Position numbers and translations under genes: made by a program
Notes under the pieces: model-generated
What the model saw: only the letters and a program-made list of their open reading frames with translations
Told to the model about the DNA's origin: nothing
Database searches by the model: none
In this document: positions 8,704 through 18,347 of the stretch, in pieces
Layout: each line of letters begins with the position of its first letter
Numbering within the stretch: the stretch's first letter is position 1
Origin: Mesorhizobium sp. B2-3-4
GTDB lineage: Bacteria > Pseudomonadota > Alphaproteobacteria > Rhizobiales > Rhizobiaceae
Reading direction: 5' to 3'
DNA: 64,000 bases
Assembly: GCF_006442315.1 (NCBI RefSeq)
Contig: NZ_VFVY01000001.1
Span: 310,001-374,000 of the forward strand

Positions 8704-9672
8704 TCAGCTGCCGCTGCCGAGCAGGCTCTTGAGTTCGTCGAGCTTGTCGTTGACGAGCCAGCCATAATAATTCTCGACCGGCAGCTTGCGGCCCTTCGTG
8801 TTGGCAAGAGCCGCCGCCCGCTGGCGCGGCTGGCCGACATTGTAGAGCGTGGCCGTGATGCCGGGATTGCCCGAAATGTCGAAGCCCTGTTCCTTGTAGG
8901 CGTCGATGGCATCGCGCACGATCGCGGCGATGTAGACGATGCTGCGGTCCGGATCCATCACATCGCGATAGATCGCCTGCGGATGGTCGGGCGTCAGCCT
9001 GTCGTAGCCGCTCACCCTGTTCACGAGGTCGGTGACCTCGAGCGCGGTCAGCGGGCTGATCTGGCCGAGGCCGAATGTCTGGCCGGCGAAGAAGGGCTGG
9101 AAGAATGCCTGCTGGAAGGTCATCGCGTCATAGGTGACGCCATCGACCGTCTTGCCGCGGAAATGCTCGACCCAGACCCTGTCGCGGCAGCTCCACAGGG
9201 AAGCGCTGTCCCTGGCCTGCGCGCAGCCGGCGAACTCCGGTCGCTGGACAAAGGTCTGCACCGGCACGCCCTTGTAGCGGAAGGCGAAGTCGAGGCCGGA
9301 ATAGGACAGCGCCTTCACATAATAGGTCTGCACCGAGCCGACGGCGGTGACGTTGTAGGTATGCTCGCCCACCAGCGCGCCGACGATGTGGATGGGATCG
9401 ATGTCGTAGGCCGCCGCCACCTGCTTGATATGCGCCATGAGCTTCTTCTCGCGCTTCAGCAGCGCGACGATCTTCTCGTACTTCTCGTCATAGGTGGTCT
9501 TGAAGGCGCGTGTTCGCGTGGCCGATGCCTCCGGAATGGCCGGCTGGGTCGCCGAACGGTTGCCCGGGGGAACGACGATCAGGCCGCTCGCCTGCGCCGT
9601 CTGCATCGACACAGCCCCGCCGCAGGGAGCGACGAGCAGGAGGACCAGGAGAAGTCGCTGCAAGGCAGTCAT
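8704..9672 (-). CDS. DUF1402 family exported protein, transglycosylase-like
   Basis: The 322-residue protein has a signal peptide (hydrophobic stretch about 6-20, cleavage near AQASG at 28-30). It matches DUF1402, common in rhizobia. The pairing of GALVGEHTYN and, about 110 residues later, FGLGQISPLTALEV resembles the catalytic Glu and GLxQ motifs of lytic transglycosylases. That is my inference, not an established assignment. A start 66 bases upstream is open but lacks the leader; ATG 9672 has AAGG upstream. It is divergent from a GH25 lysozyme-like gene, supporting a peptidoglycan role. Confidence 0.75.
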   Translation of the reverse strand: MTALQRLLLVLLLVAPCGGAVSMQTAQASGLIVVPPGNRSATQPAIPEASATRTRAFKTTYDEKYEKIVALLKREKKLMAHIKQVAAAYDIDPIHIVGALVGEHTYNVTAVGSVQTYYVKALSYSGLDFAFRYKGVPVQTFVQRPEFAGCAQARDSASLWSCRDRVWVEHFRGKTVDGVTYDAMTFQQAFFQPFFAGQTFGLGQISPLTALEVTDLVNRVSGYDRLTPDHPQAIYRDVMDPDRSIVYIAAIVRDAIDAYKEQGFDISGNPGITATLYNVGQPRQRAAALANTKGRKLPVENYYGWLVNDKLDELKSLLGSGS

Positions 9673-9910
9673 CGGGCGCCCTTCTGGGAATTTCGGGAAC
9701 ACGGCGGGAACCGCCGCATACCCGTTCTCAACAGCCACATCATGGCACTGTCAAGGCTTGGCGGGGGCGGGTGGGAGCGACTGTCTGAACGGGGTCACAG
9801 TTATGGTAAAAAACTTGATTCAAACTTTATTGGTAATTTCTCGTTCATAACTGGTCTGGTTGTCCGTCGGCCATCGCCTTCGGTCTGTTGTGTTTTGAGT
9901 ACAGGTCCAG

Positions 9911-10984
9911 ATGCGGTTACCAGGCGTCATCAGTTTCGTGATCGCATCGCTGTGCCTCGCCGGCTGTTCGTCGACATCTGGCATGGATGCGATCGACCTG
10001 CAGAAGCCTTCCAACGAAACGACCAGTTCGGTGGTACGGCCAAGCGCACTGATCGCTTCCGCTCCCGTGGCCAAGGCAAGCAATACGCGCAAGCGCATCG
10101 AGATCGCGCCCGAGGACGACACGGTCCGGCCCTTTGGCCTGGCCGAGGAAGAGACGGTGGCGTTTCCCGCGACCGAACTGCCCGACAGCGTCGAGCCGCC
10201 GGTCCAGGAGGCTGCTCTTGTGTCGCCGCCGAAGCTGTTGTCACGGGCGGCTCCGCCGATGCTGGCCGGACCGGTCACGCGCTACGGCTTCCGCGATGCC
10301 AAGCCGATCAATTTCGGCCGTTCATCGCCCCGCCACCTTGCCGTGCATGGTGTCGACGTGTCGCGCTGGCAAGGCAACGTCAATTGGGAGAAGCTGCGCG
10401 CTCAGGGCGCCAACTTCGCGTACATCAAGGCAACCGATGGCGGTGACCATCTCGATCCGATGTTCATGAAAAACTGGCGCGGCGCCGACGCCGCCGGCAT
10501 GAAGCGCGGCGCCTACCATTTCTTCTATTGGTGCCGCGTCGCCAGCGAACAAGCCGACTGGTTCATCCGCAACGTGCCGAAGGTCGAGGGCGCGCTGCCG
10601 CCGGTCATCGATGTCGAGTGGAACGGCGATTCCTCCTGCAAGCGGCGGCCGTCGCGTGAGAAAGTACTGGAGAAGATGCAGGTGTTCATGGACAAGCTGG
10701 AACGCCATTACGGCCAGCGGCCCATCATCTACACGGCGCCCGATTTCTACCGCGACAACCTCCAGGGCGCATTCCAGGATTATCCGTTCTGGCTGCGCGC
10801 GGTCGCCAGGCATCCGTCAAAGGTCTATCCCGGCCGCAAGTGGCTGTTCTGGCAGTATTCCGGCTCCGGCCTGTCGCATGGCGTGACCGGCCGTATCGAC
10901 CTCAACGTCTTCCACGGCGACGAGCGGCAATGGCGCGCCTGGGCCGGCGGCGGTGGTCGGGCGATGATGGCCGACGCGGATTAG
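9911..10984 (+). CDS. GH25 lysozyme-like lipoprotein
   Basis: The 357-residue protein begins with a lipoprotein signal: lipobox LAGC with the lipidated Cys at 19. About 120 low-complexity linker residues follow, then a glycoside hydrolase family 25 domain (about 145-345). The GH25 marks are GVDVSRWQGNVNW (D149), AYIKATDG, GAYHFFYW and the catalytic pair in IDVEW (D234, E236). GH25 enzymes cut the muramyl-glucosaminyl bond of peptidoglycan. Anchoring in the envelope suggests wall remodelling rather than secretion. Confidence 0.87.
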   Translation: MRLPGVISFVIASLCLAGCSSTSGMDAIDLQKPSNETTSSVVRPSALIASAPVAKASNTRKRIEIAPEDDTVRPFGLAEEETVAFPATELPDSVEPPVQEAALVSPPKLLSRAAPPMLAGPVTRYGFRDAKPINFGRSSPRHLAVHGVDVSRWQGNVNWEKLRAQGANFAYIKATDGGDHLDPMFMKNWRGADAAGMKRGAYHFFYWCRVASEQADWFIRNVPKVEGALPPVIDVEWNGDSSCKRRPSREKVLEKMQVFMDKLERHYGQRPIIYTAPDFYRDNLQGAFQDYPFWLRAVARHPSKVYPGRKWLFWQYSGSGLSHGVTGRIDLNVFHGDERQWRAWAGGGGRAMMADAD

Positions 10985-11010
10985 GCAGCAAGCACGGCGC
11001 ACACCGCCGG

Positions 11011-11196
11011 TTATCGAAACTGGTTGCCGCCGCCGCGTTCCTGGCTCAGCCGGAGCTGCGTTCGCAGGCTCATGATCTCGCTGATCGCCGCGTCGATCAT
11101 GGTCAGAAGCGTCAGCGTGTCGTGCTGGCTCGGATCCGCCCTGACATAGGCGAGCTGGTTCACGATGTCGGTGTCGTCGTTGGCTTCGTCGCTCAT
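11011..11196 (-). CDS. small hypothetical protein, 61 aa
   Basis: A 61-residue acidic-to-basic soluble protein with one long predicted helix (LTLLTMIDAAISEIMSLRTQ). No signal peptide and no domain I recognise. A good GGGAG lies eight bases before the ATG, which argues that it is a real gene. It is convergent with the GH25 gene and divergent from the DUF3592 gene. Function unknown. Confidence 0.6.
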   Translation of the reverse strand: MSDEANDDTDIVNQLAYVRADPSQHDTLTLLTMIDAAISEIMSLRTQLRLSQERGGGNQFR

Positions 11197-11389
11197 ATCG
11201 GTCTCCCGATTGCTGCCTCTGGGATGTCACCTGCCTTTTTTAAGCCGATCGGTTCGGCGGTCAAATTGCGCAATCCGGCGTGTGCGTCGAGTGGGGTCGG
11301 CCTTCGCGGTTTTGCGAATAGACAAGACTTTGCCGCCGCCTTGATGTCCTATGTGCGGATTGCCGCACTCTTGGTCGTCGGGGGGCGAG

Positions 11390-12364
11390 TTGGAGCTCAA
11401 ACTGCTGCTGGTCGGATTCGCCTGCGTGGTCGCCGGCGTGCTGTCGCTCATCACCTTCGCGAAATGGCGCGAAGTCAGGGCGATGCGCCACTGGTTGCCG
11501 GCGCCGGGAAAGATCATCTCGTCGCGCGCCGAGGCCCGCAAGGTGAAGATGTCGGGCGTTGGCCCGGAGACGAGCGACGCCACCGAGGTCCGGAATTTTC
11601 CGGCGATCACCTTCGAGTACAAGGTGGGCGGCAAGAGGTTTCGCGGCTCGCGCTACAGCGTGAAGGAGAATTTGGGGAATTTCGAAGTCGCCGAAACCCT
11701 GGCGCAGTTCCCAACCGGCGCCGAAGTCACCGTGTTCTACGATCCGGCCGATCCCGGCAAGGCGGTGATCGAGCGCACTTTGCCCGACGGCGCTTTCAAA
11801 TTCATGGTCAAGCTGTCAGCCGGATTGGTGATTGCCACCGTGATCATGGTGTTTTCCTTGGGTGGAATTCTGGAGACCATCAGGCCGCTCCTGCCCAACC
11901 CGGAAAACCTTGGGGTCGCGGTGTTCCTGTCGATCATGGGCGTGTTCGCCTTGCTCATGGGCATCGCCCAGAAGGCGCTCGCCAGGCAGGCCGCGAAATG
12001 GCCGGTCACATCAGGCCGCATCGATGCGTCGGGCCTTGAGACCGTCCGGATCGATAGCGCCTATCAGCGCAGGCGCTCCGTCTTCCGCTCCCGTATCGTC
12101 TATAGCTATGAGGTGGCCGGTCGGCACTACACCTCGGCCCGGGTCACTTTCGGGGCCAATGTGATGGCTTCGCTGCCAGGCCTGGTCAGTGGCCAGATCG
12201 GGCGTTATGCCGAAGGCAGCAAGGTCGACGTGCACTACGATCCCGCCAACCCGGCCTCCGCTGTGCTCGAACCCAGGGCGCGCGGGCTGTGGTTGCTGTG
12301 GGTTTGTGCCCTGGCCTTTCTCTGTGGCGCGGCGTGGCTGGTGGGGTTGGTGCCTTCGCCTTGA
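11390..12364 (+). CDS. membrane protein with two tandem DUF3592 domains
   Basis: The product of about 324 residues has an N-terminal membrane segment, then two similar extracytoplasmic blocks. Each holds a strand-rich stretch (ITFEYKVGGKRFRGSRY; IVYSYEVAGRHYTSARV) and ends in V-F/H-YDPA-PxxAV (YDPADPGKAV; YDPANPASAV). Those are DUF3592 marks. Further membrane helices separate the blocks and close the protein. I chose TTG 11390, five bases after GGGGG; ATG 11351 would add 13 residues that look non-coding. Function unknown. Confidence 0.75.
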   Translation: MELKLLLVGFACVVAGVLSLITFAKWREVRAMRHWLPAPGKIISSRAEARKVKMSGVGPETSDATEVRNFPAITFEYKVGGKRFRGSRYSVKENLGNFEVAETLAQFPTGAEVTVFYDPADPGKAVIERTLPDGAFKFMVKLSAGLVIATVIMVFSLGGILETIRPLLPNPENLGVAVFLSIMGVFALLMGIAQKALARQAAKWPVTSGRIDASGLETVRIDSAYQRRRSVFRSRIVYSYEVAGRHYTSARVTFGANVMASLPGLVSGQIGRYAEGSKVDVHYDPANPASAVLEPRARGLWLLWVCALAFLCGAAWLVGLVPSP

Positions 12365-12403
12365 CCGGATGCCGGGCGACTGTCGCGATGCGATCAGCGC
12401 ACC

Positions 12404-12775
12404 CTACACTTCGTTGATCATCGCCTCGATGTTATAACCATCCGGATCGAGCACGAAGCAGGCGTAGTAATTCACGCCGTAATCGGGACGCGGGCCGGGC
12501 GCGCCATTGCCCTTCGCGCCAGCTTCGAGCGCGGCCCGGTAGAAGGCCTCCACCTCGGCCCGGCCACCGACGCGGAAAGCGACATGCAGGCGGGTGAGCG
12601 GCGGCTTCTCGCCGGTATGCTGGATTTCGAACAGGCAGCCATTGCCGACATCGAAGGCCCAGAACACGTCCTCCTTGCCGAAGGACAGACGGTGGCCCAA
12701 GGGCGCGAACGCCTTTTCGTAGAAGAGCTTGCTCCTTGCGAGGTCGCTGACTTCGATGGTGATGTGATCGATCAT
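12404..12775 (-). CDS. VOC (glyoxalase-fold) family protein
   Basis: The 123-residue protein is a single vicinal-oxygen-chelate unit, starting MIDHITIEVSDLARSKLFYEKAF, with His4 as a likely metal ligand. Later it has TRLHVAFRV and the final strand VLDPDGYNIEAM with a Glu ligand. Two such units form a metal site in glyoxalases, dioxygenases and bleomycin-resistance proteins; the sequence does not say which. The reading frame is open far upstream, but homology begins exactly at this ATG. The binding site upstream is weak. Confidence 0.83.
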   Translation of the reverse strand: MIDHITIEVSDLARSKLFYEKAFAPLGHRLSFGKEDVFWAFDVGNGCLFEIQHTGEKPPLTRLHVAFRVGGRAEVEAFYRAALEAGAKGNGAPGPRPDYGVNYYACFVLDPDGYNIEAMINEV

Positions 12776-12965
12776 TATTGTGTGGCGCCTGACCTTGTCC
12801 TGACATGACAGGATGACGATGCCTGGAGCCGATGTCGAGGACGAGATGGCCAGGAGCGGTCGCTTGGAGCTCGATCGGCGCGCCAGAGCCCTTGCCATGA
12901 TGACGTCACAAGAGGATTTTGCAGGCGCGGTTCGCGCCGCCCTTTTTTGAATCCTTGGAGATGAC

Positions 12966-13415
12966 ATGCGGATCTGGCATTTCAGGCGGGAGTCTCTTGC
13001 CACGGCGCTGATATGCCTGTTGGCGGCCATGCCGACGGCAGCACTGGCCGACTCCACGCTGAAAGACCCGACCGGCGAAGCGCTCGACCGCTGCCTGAAC
13101 GACGCGGCCAATGCCTCCACGTCAGGCCAGACCGACTGCGAGGCGACGGCCTCGAACGACTACGATCGCCGGATGAACGCCGCCTATGCGACGCTCCTCG
13201 GAAAACTGCCGCGACAGGCCGCGCAGAAGCTTCGCCTGTCGCAACGCGCATGGCTGGCCTTCCGCGACGCCGAGGCGAAGGCGCGAGACGCCCTCTACGA
13301 AACCAGGCAAGGCACGATGTACGTGCCCATGCAGGCCTCGGATTCGACCGACGCCATTCGCGATCGGGCGCTTCAACTGGAGGGATATGTTCGCGTGATG
13401 GCGATCGATGAGTGA
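12966..13415 (+). CDS. LprI-like (DUF1311) exported protein
   Basis: The 149-residue protein has a signal peptide (cleavage near ALA-DS at 27-29) followed by a DUF1311 domain. Its marks are the cysteines of DRCLNDAANASTSGQTDC, a YDRRMNAAYATLLGKL segment and LRLSQRAWLAFRDAEA. The family is named from mycobacterial LprI, a lysozyme inhibitor, although most members have no tested function. GGAG lies five bases before the ATG. A second DUF1311 domain occurs in the frameshifted gene near 27 kb. Confidence 0.8.
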   Translation: MRIWHFRRESLATALICLLAAMPTAALADSTLKDPTGEALDRCLNDAANASTSGQTDCEATASNDYDRRMNAAYATLLGKLPRQAAQKLRLSQRAWLAFRDAEAKARDALYETRQGTMYVPMQASDSTDAIRDRALQLEGYVRVMAIDE

Positions 13416-13461
13416 GGAGACAGCGTCCCTCACGCGACCTGCCACCGGCGCCTGGCGTGAA

Positions 13462-13495
13462 CAAATCGGCCCGATCTTGCGACCGGGCCGATTTG
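13462..13495. terminator. perfect hairpin downstream of nrdJ, between convergent genes
   Basis: Arms 13462-13473 and 13484-13495 are perfect 12-base inverted repeats with a 10-base loop. Downstream T content is weak in both directions (ATTTGTCT on the plus strand, TTC on the minus). It sits between the LprI-like gene and the end of nrdJ and probably limits transcription from both sides. Confidence 0.6.
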
Positions 13496-13521
13496 ATTTG
13501 TCTACGTGAGCTTGAAATACC

Positions 13522-16500
13522 TCAGCTGCACCCACTCGTGGCACCGCAGGTATCGCACTTCTCGCAGGTCCCGTTCCGCACCATCGTAAAGTTCTGGCAC
13601 TCTGAGCAGGAATTGCCGGTGTAGCCCTGTAGCAGCGACTTGGCGCGGCGGTCGGCGGCGAGTTTCTTCGCCTCGGCCGCTTCATGGGCCGCCGTGTCGG
13701 TGAACAGCGCCGCGGTGGTGTCGGTCGCGGCATCGGAGGCCGCTTCCTCGAAGGCGATGTCCTCGGCCAGTTCCTTGGCTCGCTCCTCATAGTCGCGCTT
13801 GTAGGCGATCGCCTCGTCGCTGGCCGGTTTCAACGCCAGCACGTTCGAGCCGGAGAAGGCCGTCGGCGCCGAGCGGGCAGGGGTGCCGGAGGCGGCGAAG
13901 CCCTTCGGCTCGTTGCCGCTTGCCCTGGAAACCAGCTTCACCGGCGAACCGCGGGTCAGGCCCTTGGAGACTGCGTCGGTCTTGCCTTCGCTGATGCCGC
14001 GGCCAAGCGCTGTGTTGGAGAAGTCCGACTGATCGACATGGGCGAGGTCGTTGCGGCCGAGATAGGAGATGGCGAGCTCACGGAACACATAGTCGAGGAT
14101 CGACGTCGCGCTCTTGATGGCATCGTTGCCGATGACCATGCCGGCCGGCTCGAACTTGGTGAAGGTGAAGGCGTGCACATATTCGTCGAGCGGCACGCCA
14201 TATTGCAGGCCGAGCGAGATGGCGATGGCGAAGTTGTTGAGAAGGCCGCGCAGCGTGGCGCCTTCCTTGTTCATGTCGATGAAGATCTCGCCGAGACGGC
14301 CATCATCATACTCGCCGGTGCGCAGGAAGATGGTGTTGCCACCGATCTTGGCCTTTTGCGTATAACCCTTGCGGCGGCCCGGCAGCTTTTCCTGTTCGCG
14401 CGACACGCGCTCGATGATGCGCTCGACGATACGCTCGGTGATCTGCGCCGCCCGTGCCGCCGCCGGAGCGGCGACGAGTTGCTCGACCGCCTCGTCCTCG
14501 TCCTCCTCGCCATCGGCGAGCAGCGAGGCATTGAGCGGCTGCGACAGCTTCGAGCCGTCGCGGTAGAGCGCGTTGGCCTTCAGCGCCAGCTTCCACGACA
14601 GCATATAGGCGTTCTTGGCGTCCTCCACCGTCGCGTCGTTCGGCATGTTGATGGTCTTGGAGATGGCGCCGGAGATGAAGGGCTGTGCCGCCGCCATCAT
14701 CTGGATGTGGCTGTTGATGGACAGCGAGCGCTTGCCGATCTTGCCGCAGGGGCTGGCGCAGTCGAACACCGCCAGGTGTTCGGCCTTGAGGAAGGGCGCG
14801 CCTTCCAGCGTCATCGCACCGCAGACATGGATGTTGGCGGCTTCGATATCCTTCTTCGCGAAGCCCATCGCCGGCAGCATCTCGAACGAGAAGTCGTTGA
14901 GCTGCTCGTCGGTGAAGCCGAACGTCTCCTTCACCCAGTCGGCGCCGAGCGTCCACTGGTTGAAGACGAACTTGATGTCGAAGGCCGACTTCAGCGCGCC
15001 GTTCAGCGCCGCGATCTTCTCGTCGGAAAAACCCTTGGCCTTGAGCGAGCCGGGGTTGATGCCGGGCGCCTGGTTGAGATTGCCGTGGCCGACGGCGTAA
15101 GCCTCGATCTCGGCGATCTGGCTTTCGGAGTAGCCGAGCGTGCGCAACGCTTCCGGCACGGCGCGGTTGATAATCTTGAAGTAGCCGCCGCCGGCGAGCT
15201 TCTTGAATTTCACCAGCGCGAAGTCGGGCTCGATGCCGGTGGTGTCGCAATCCATGACCAGGCCGATCGTGCCGGTCGGCGCGATCACGGTCGCCTGCGC
15301 GTTGCGATAGCCATGCTCCTCGCCGAGTTCGATGGCGCGGTCCCAGGCTGCCTTGGCGTGGGTGGCCAAATCCTGCTGCTTCAGGTCCGACGCGACAAGC
15401 GGCACCGGATTGACGGCCAGCTTCTCATAGCCGTCCTTGTCGCCATAGGCGGCACGGCGATGGTTGCGCATGACGCGCAGCATGTTCTGGGCGTTGCGGT
15501 CATAGTCGGGGAAGGCGCCGAGCTCGGACGCCATTTCCGCCGAGGTCGAGTAGGCGACGCCGGTCATGATGGCAGTCAGGGCGGCGCAGATGGCGCGGCC
15601 CTCATCCGAGTCATAGGGAATGCCCGAGGTCATCAAGAGGCCGCCAATATTGGCATAGCCGAGGCCGAGCGTGCGGTAATCGTAGGAGAGCTTGGCGATT
15701 TCCTTCGACGGGAACTGCGCCATCATCACCGAGATTTCGAGAACCATGGTCCACAGCCGCACCGTGTGCTCATAGGCAGCGATATCGATCGTGCCGTCGG
15801 CATTGCGGTAGGGCAAAAGGTTGATGGAGGCCAGGTTGCAGGCCGTGTCGTCGAGGAACATGTATTCCGAGCACGGATTGGAGGCCCGGATCGCACCGGC
15901 CGAAGCGCAGGTGTGCCAGTCGTTCATCGTCGTGTTGAAGTGCAGGCCCGGATCGGCCGATGCCCAAGCGGCATAACCGATCTTTTCCCAGAGATCCCTG
16001 GCCTTCAGCGTCTTCAGGACCTTGCCGTCCTTGCGGGCGGTCAGGTGCCAGTCGGCGTCGGTCTCAACGGCGCGCAGGAAATTGTCCTTCAGCGACACCG
16101 AATTGTTGGAGTTCTGGCCCGAAACCGTCAGGTAGGCATCCGAATCCCAGTCGGTGTCGTAGGTCTTGAACGACATCGAGGTGTAGCCCTGCTTGGCGAA
16201 CTGGATGACGCGGTAGATATAGTTCTCCGGCACCGCCGACTTCTTGGCCGCCTTGATCTCGCGCTTCAGCGCCGTGTTGATCGCCGGATCGAAACAGTCG
16301 TCGTCATGGCCTTCGCAATTGACGCAGGCCTTCATGATGGCTTCGAGGTGCTTCTTGACGATCTTGGAGCCGGTCACCAGCGAGGCGACCTTCTGCTCTT
16401 CATTGACCTTCCAGTCGATGAACTCCTCGATATCGGGATGGTCGGCGTCGACGATGACCATCTTGGCGGCGCGGCGCGTCGTGCCACCCGACTTGATGGC

Positions 16501-17298
16501 GCCGGCCGCGCGGTCACCGATCTTGAGGAAGCTCATCAGGCCCGACGAACGGCCGCCGCCCGACAGTTTTTCGCCTTCGCCGCGCAGCAGCGAGAAGTTC
16601 GAGCCGGTGCCCGAGCCATATTTGAACAAGCGCGCTTCGCGCACCCACAAATCCATGATGCCGCCCTCGTTGACGAGGTCGTCCTGCACGCCCTGGATGA
16701 AGCAGGCATGCGGCTGCGGATGCTCGTAGGAGGATTTCGACTTGGTCAGCTTGCCGGTGAAGGGATCGACATAGAAATGCCCCTGGCTCGGGCCGTCGAT
16801 GCCATAGGCCCAATGCAGGCCGGTGTTGAACCATTGCGGCGAGTTCGGCGCGACGCGCTGAGTGGCCAGCATATAGGCAAGCTCGTCGCGGAAGGCACGC
16901 GCGTCGTCCTCCGACTTGAAATAGCCGCCCTTCCAGCCCCAATAGGTCCAGGTGCCGGCCAGCCGGTCGAAGACCTGGCGGGCATCGATCTCGGAGCCGT
17001 AACGTTCGGCCTCGGGAAGCTTGGCAAGTTCGGCGTCATCGGCGACGGAGCGCCATAGGAAGGAGGGGACGTCGTTCTCCTCGACCTTCTTCAGCCGCGC
17101 GGGAACGCCGGCCTTGCGGAAATATTTCTGGGCCAGGATGTCGGCGGCGACCTGGGAGAACTGCGCCGGCACATCGATATTGTCCAAGCGGAACACCACC
17201 GAGCCATCCGGATTCTTGATCTCGGAAAGGGCCTTGCGGAATTCGATCTCCGCATAGGCTGATTGCCCTGGCTTGGTGAAACGACGCTCGATGCGCAT
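13522..17298 (-). CDS. nrdJ: adenosylcobalamin-dependent (class II) ribonucleoside-diphosphate reductase
   Basis: This 1258-residue protein is the long alphaproteobacterial form of NrdJ, which makes deoxyribonucleotides using a B12-generated thiyl radical, independent of oxygen. The active-site set N-x-C-x-E is visible in SNPCSEYMF, followed by [11 protein letters not shown]. The C-terminus carries zinc-ribbon-like cysteine pairs (CSEC, CEKC, CGAT, final GC) that probably hold or reduce the active-site disulfide. The start at 17298 begins MRIERRF, as in relatives, with AGGACC upstream; an in-frame ATG 36 bases earlier is less likely. NrdR-like boxes lie upstream, and a perfect hairpin follows the stop. 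Confidence 0.97.
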   Translation of the reverse strand: MRIERRFTKPGQSAYAEIEFRKALSEIKNPDGSVVFRLDNIDVPAQFSQVAADILAQKYFRKAGVPARLKKVEENDVPSFLWRSVADDAELAKLPEAERYGSEIDARQVFDRLAGTWTYWGWKGGYFKSEDDARAFRDELAYMLATQRVAPNSPQWFNTGLHWAYGIDGPSQGHFYVDPFTGKLTKSKSSYEHPQPHACFIQGVQDDLVNEGGIMDLWVREARLFKYGSGTGSNFSLLRGEGEKLSGGGRSSGLMSFLKIGDRAAGAIKSGGTTRRAAKMVIVDADHPDIEEFIDWKVNEEQKVASLVTGSKIVKKHLEAIMKACVNCEGHDDDCFDPAINTALKREIKAAKKSAVPENYIYRVIQFAKQGYTSMSFKTYDTDWDSDAYLTVSGQNSNNSVSLKDNFLRAVETDADWHLTARKDGKVLKTLKARDLWEKIGYAAWASADPGLHFNTTMNDWHTCASAGAIRASNPCSEYMFLDDTACNLASINLLPYRNADGTIDIAAYEHTVRLWTMVLEISVMMAQFPSKEIAKLSYDYRTLGLGYANIGGLLMTSGIPYDSDEGRAICAALTAIMTGVAYSTSAEMASELGAFPDYDRNAQNMLRVMRNHRRAAYGDKDGYEKLAVNPVPLVASDLKQQDLATHAKAAWDRAIELGEEHGYRNAQATVIAPTGTIGLVMDCDTTGIEPDFALVKFKKLAGGGYFKIINRAVPEALRTLGYSESQIAEIEAYAVGHGNLNQAPGINPGSLKAKGFSDEKIAALNGALKSAFDIKFVFNQWTLGADWVKETFGFTDEQLNDFSFEMLPAMGFAKKDIEAANIHVCGAMTLEGAPFLKAEHLAVFDCASPCGKIGKRSLSINSHIQMMAAAQPFISGAISKTINMPNDATVEDAKNAYMLSWKLALKANALYRDGSKLSQPLNASLLADGEEDEDEAVEQLVAAPAAARAAQITERIVERIIERVSREQEKLPGRRKGYTQKAKIGGNTIFLRTGEYDDGRLGEIFIDMNKEGATLRGLLNNFAIAISLGLQYGVPLDEYVHAFTFTKFEPAGMVIGNDAIKSATSILDYVFRELAISYLGRNDLAHVDQSDFSNTALGRGISEGKTDAVSKGLTRGSPVKLVSRASGNEPKGFAASGTPARSAPTAFSGSNVLALKPASDEAIAYKRDYEERAKELAEDIAFEEAASDAATDTTAALFTDTAAHEAAEAKKLAADRRAKSLLQGYTGNSCSECQNFTMVRNGTCEKCDTCGATSGCS

Positions 17299-17530
17299 TG
17301 GTCCTGTCCTTTTGTCTATATATAGCGCTTTCATCAGGGGATTTCTGCCCCAAAAGACGAAACGCGCGATCCGCCGTTTGCCGGCATCGCGAACAATGCC
17401 GGCATCTCCATTTCGCAGACGCTGTCATGCACGCAGCAAAACACCTTGCCAGGCACTTGCCGAGGCTGCCAACCGACCCTGCGGGTCCCTCAAAACTGAA
17501 ATTTTTCCGATTCCCTCACCCGAGGGAAAT

Positions 17531-17577
17531 TCACACTATCTAGCGTCGAACCTAGCTGCAAACACTAAATATAGTAT
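17531..17577 (-). promoter_or_regulatory. pair of NrdR-like boxes upstream of nrdJ
   Basis: Two 16-base sites resemble the NrdR box consensus ACACWATATATWGTGT. Box 17562-17577 (ACACTAAATATAGTAT) matches 14 of 16 and box 17531-17546 matches 12 of 16. Their centres are 31 bases apart, the three-helical-turn spacing known for NrdR pairs. They lie 233-280 bases before the nrdJ start, implying a long leader. NrdR represses ribonucleotide reductase genes according to dATP/ATP. No nrdR gene is in the window. Confidence 0.65.
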
Positions 17578-17921
17578 TAACAGACAATTTATTCCAGTCC
17601 GACAATTCTCCCTTTCGTCGCCCCGCCACCCCACAATCCCAACGCTTCCGCCGGCCTCGTAAACAGGCGGAAATGCGGGAAAAAACGCACATAATCCGGG
17701 AAAAAGACCGGGCTCAGAACTTTCCGGTCGCGCTCTCAACAGGAGCACATGGCCTATAAAAGGCGACTCGTTCCAAGCCGTCAAGGATTCGTTTGCGTAG
17801 CTTTTGTGACCCCAACATCTTGTGTGTCACACATGTGGATAACGGGGATAGAATTGATCCGCCGAAGGGGTCTTTTTCCGGCGGCAGTCATGCGCCACGG
17901 CGAGGCATGGCTGCCCGGCGG
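17578..17921. other. intergenic region between nrdJ promoter and PilZ gene
   Basis: No convincing gene. It holds one perfect DnaA-box sequence (TGTGGATAA, 17834-17842) directly after the inverted repeat TGTGT-C-ACACA (17823-17833), and a short CCGCCG/CGGCGG hairpin near 17860-17884 following the PilZ gene. A 60-residue frame across 17749-17931 lacks a binding site and family resemblance and I do not call it. Confidence 0.4.
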
Positions 17922-18233
17922 TCAGCCGTAGTGCAGCTTCGGCTTGGGTTCGGTGCCGGTGAACTGTACGCCGATCCGGTCGCTGCGGCGCCAGCGGACC
18001 TCGCAGCGATAGGCGACGCCGTCGAGCGGCACGTAGAGAAGGAAGCGATCGGGGACCCGGGCCTCGAGCGCAATCTTCAATTCGGCGCCACCCGTATGCT
18101 GATTGCGCAGCGTGCAGGCCACCTCGGAGTTCTGGATGCCGGTGATGATCGTTCCACCCTTGAGCACGCGTGGGCGATGCTCGCGCTGGGGCTCGCCGGG
18201 ATTTTGCTCAAGTGGATCTACAGGGTTCGCCAT
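17922..18233 (-). CDS. single-domain PilZ protein
   Basis: The 103-residue protein fits the compact PilZ proteins common in rhizobia: REHRPRVLKGGTI near residue 20, ACTLRNQHTGGAELKI near 45 and VRWRRSDRIGVQFTG near 85. Canonical PilZ domains bind cyclic di-GMP through RxxxR and D/NxSxxG. Here the first motif is RxxRPR and the second reads N-x-H-x-x-G, so ligand binding is doubtful. It stands alone, soluble, with nothing nearby that suggests a partner. Confidence 0.75.
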   Translation of the reverse strand: MANPVDPLEQNPGEPQREHRPRVLKGGTIITGIQNSEVACTLRNQHTGGAELKIALEARVPDRFLLYVPLDGVAYRCEVRWRRSDRIGVQFTGTEPKPKLHYG

Positions 18234-18347
18234 CGATCAAACGCCGGATTGGCCAATCTCTAGCGAAGAAAAATTAGCAAACCATTCACGCGGCGCATCA
18301 CAGGGTTGTGAAATGTCTGTGTCGCACGCACAGGATGCCGGCCTGCC

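Noticed and set aside
8983..10446. Plus-strand frame of 487 codons across the DUF1402 and GH25 genes
   Set aside because: It overlaps two well-supported genes, has atypical composition and no binding site.
13684..17058. Long plus-strand reading frame of 1124 codons opposite nrdJ
   Set aside because: Its translation is rich in Arg, Gly, His and Leu with no family resemblance, and it is a mirror of the highly conserved nrdJ codons in high-GC DNA.
17299..17530. Cobalamin riboswitch in the nrdJ leader
   Set aside because: A B12-dependent gene made this worth checking, but I could not find a B12 box (GCCACTG-type) or the expected arms on the minus strand.
17823..17842. Replication origin suggested by the DnaA box
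   Set aside because: Only one box, no AT-rich unwinding region and no dnaA, hemE or parAB genes nearby.
17749..17931. 60-codon plus-strand reading frame near the PilZ gene
   Set aside because: It runs into the PilZ gene's antisense strand, has no ribosome binding site and looks non-coding.
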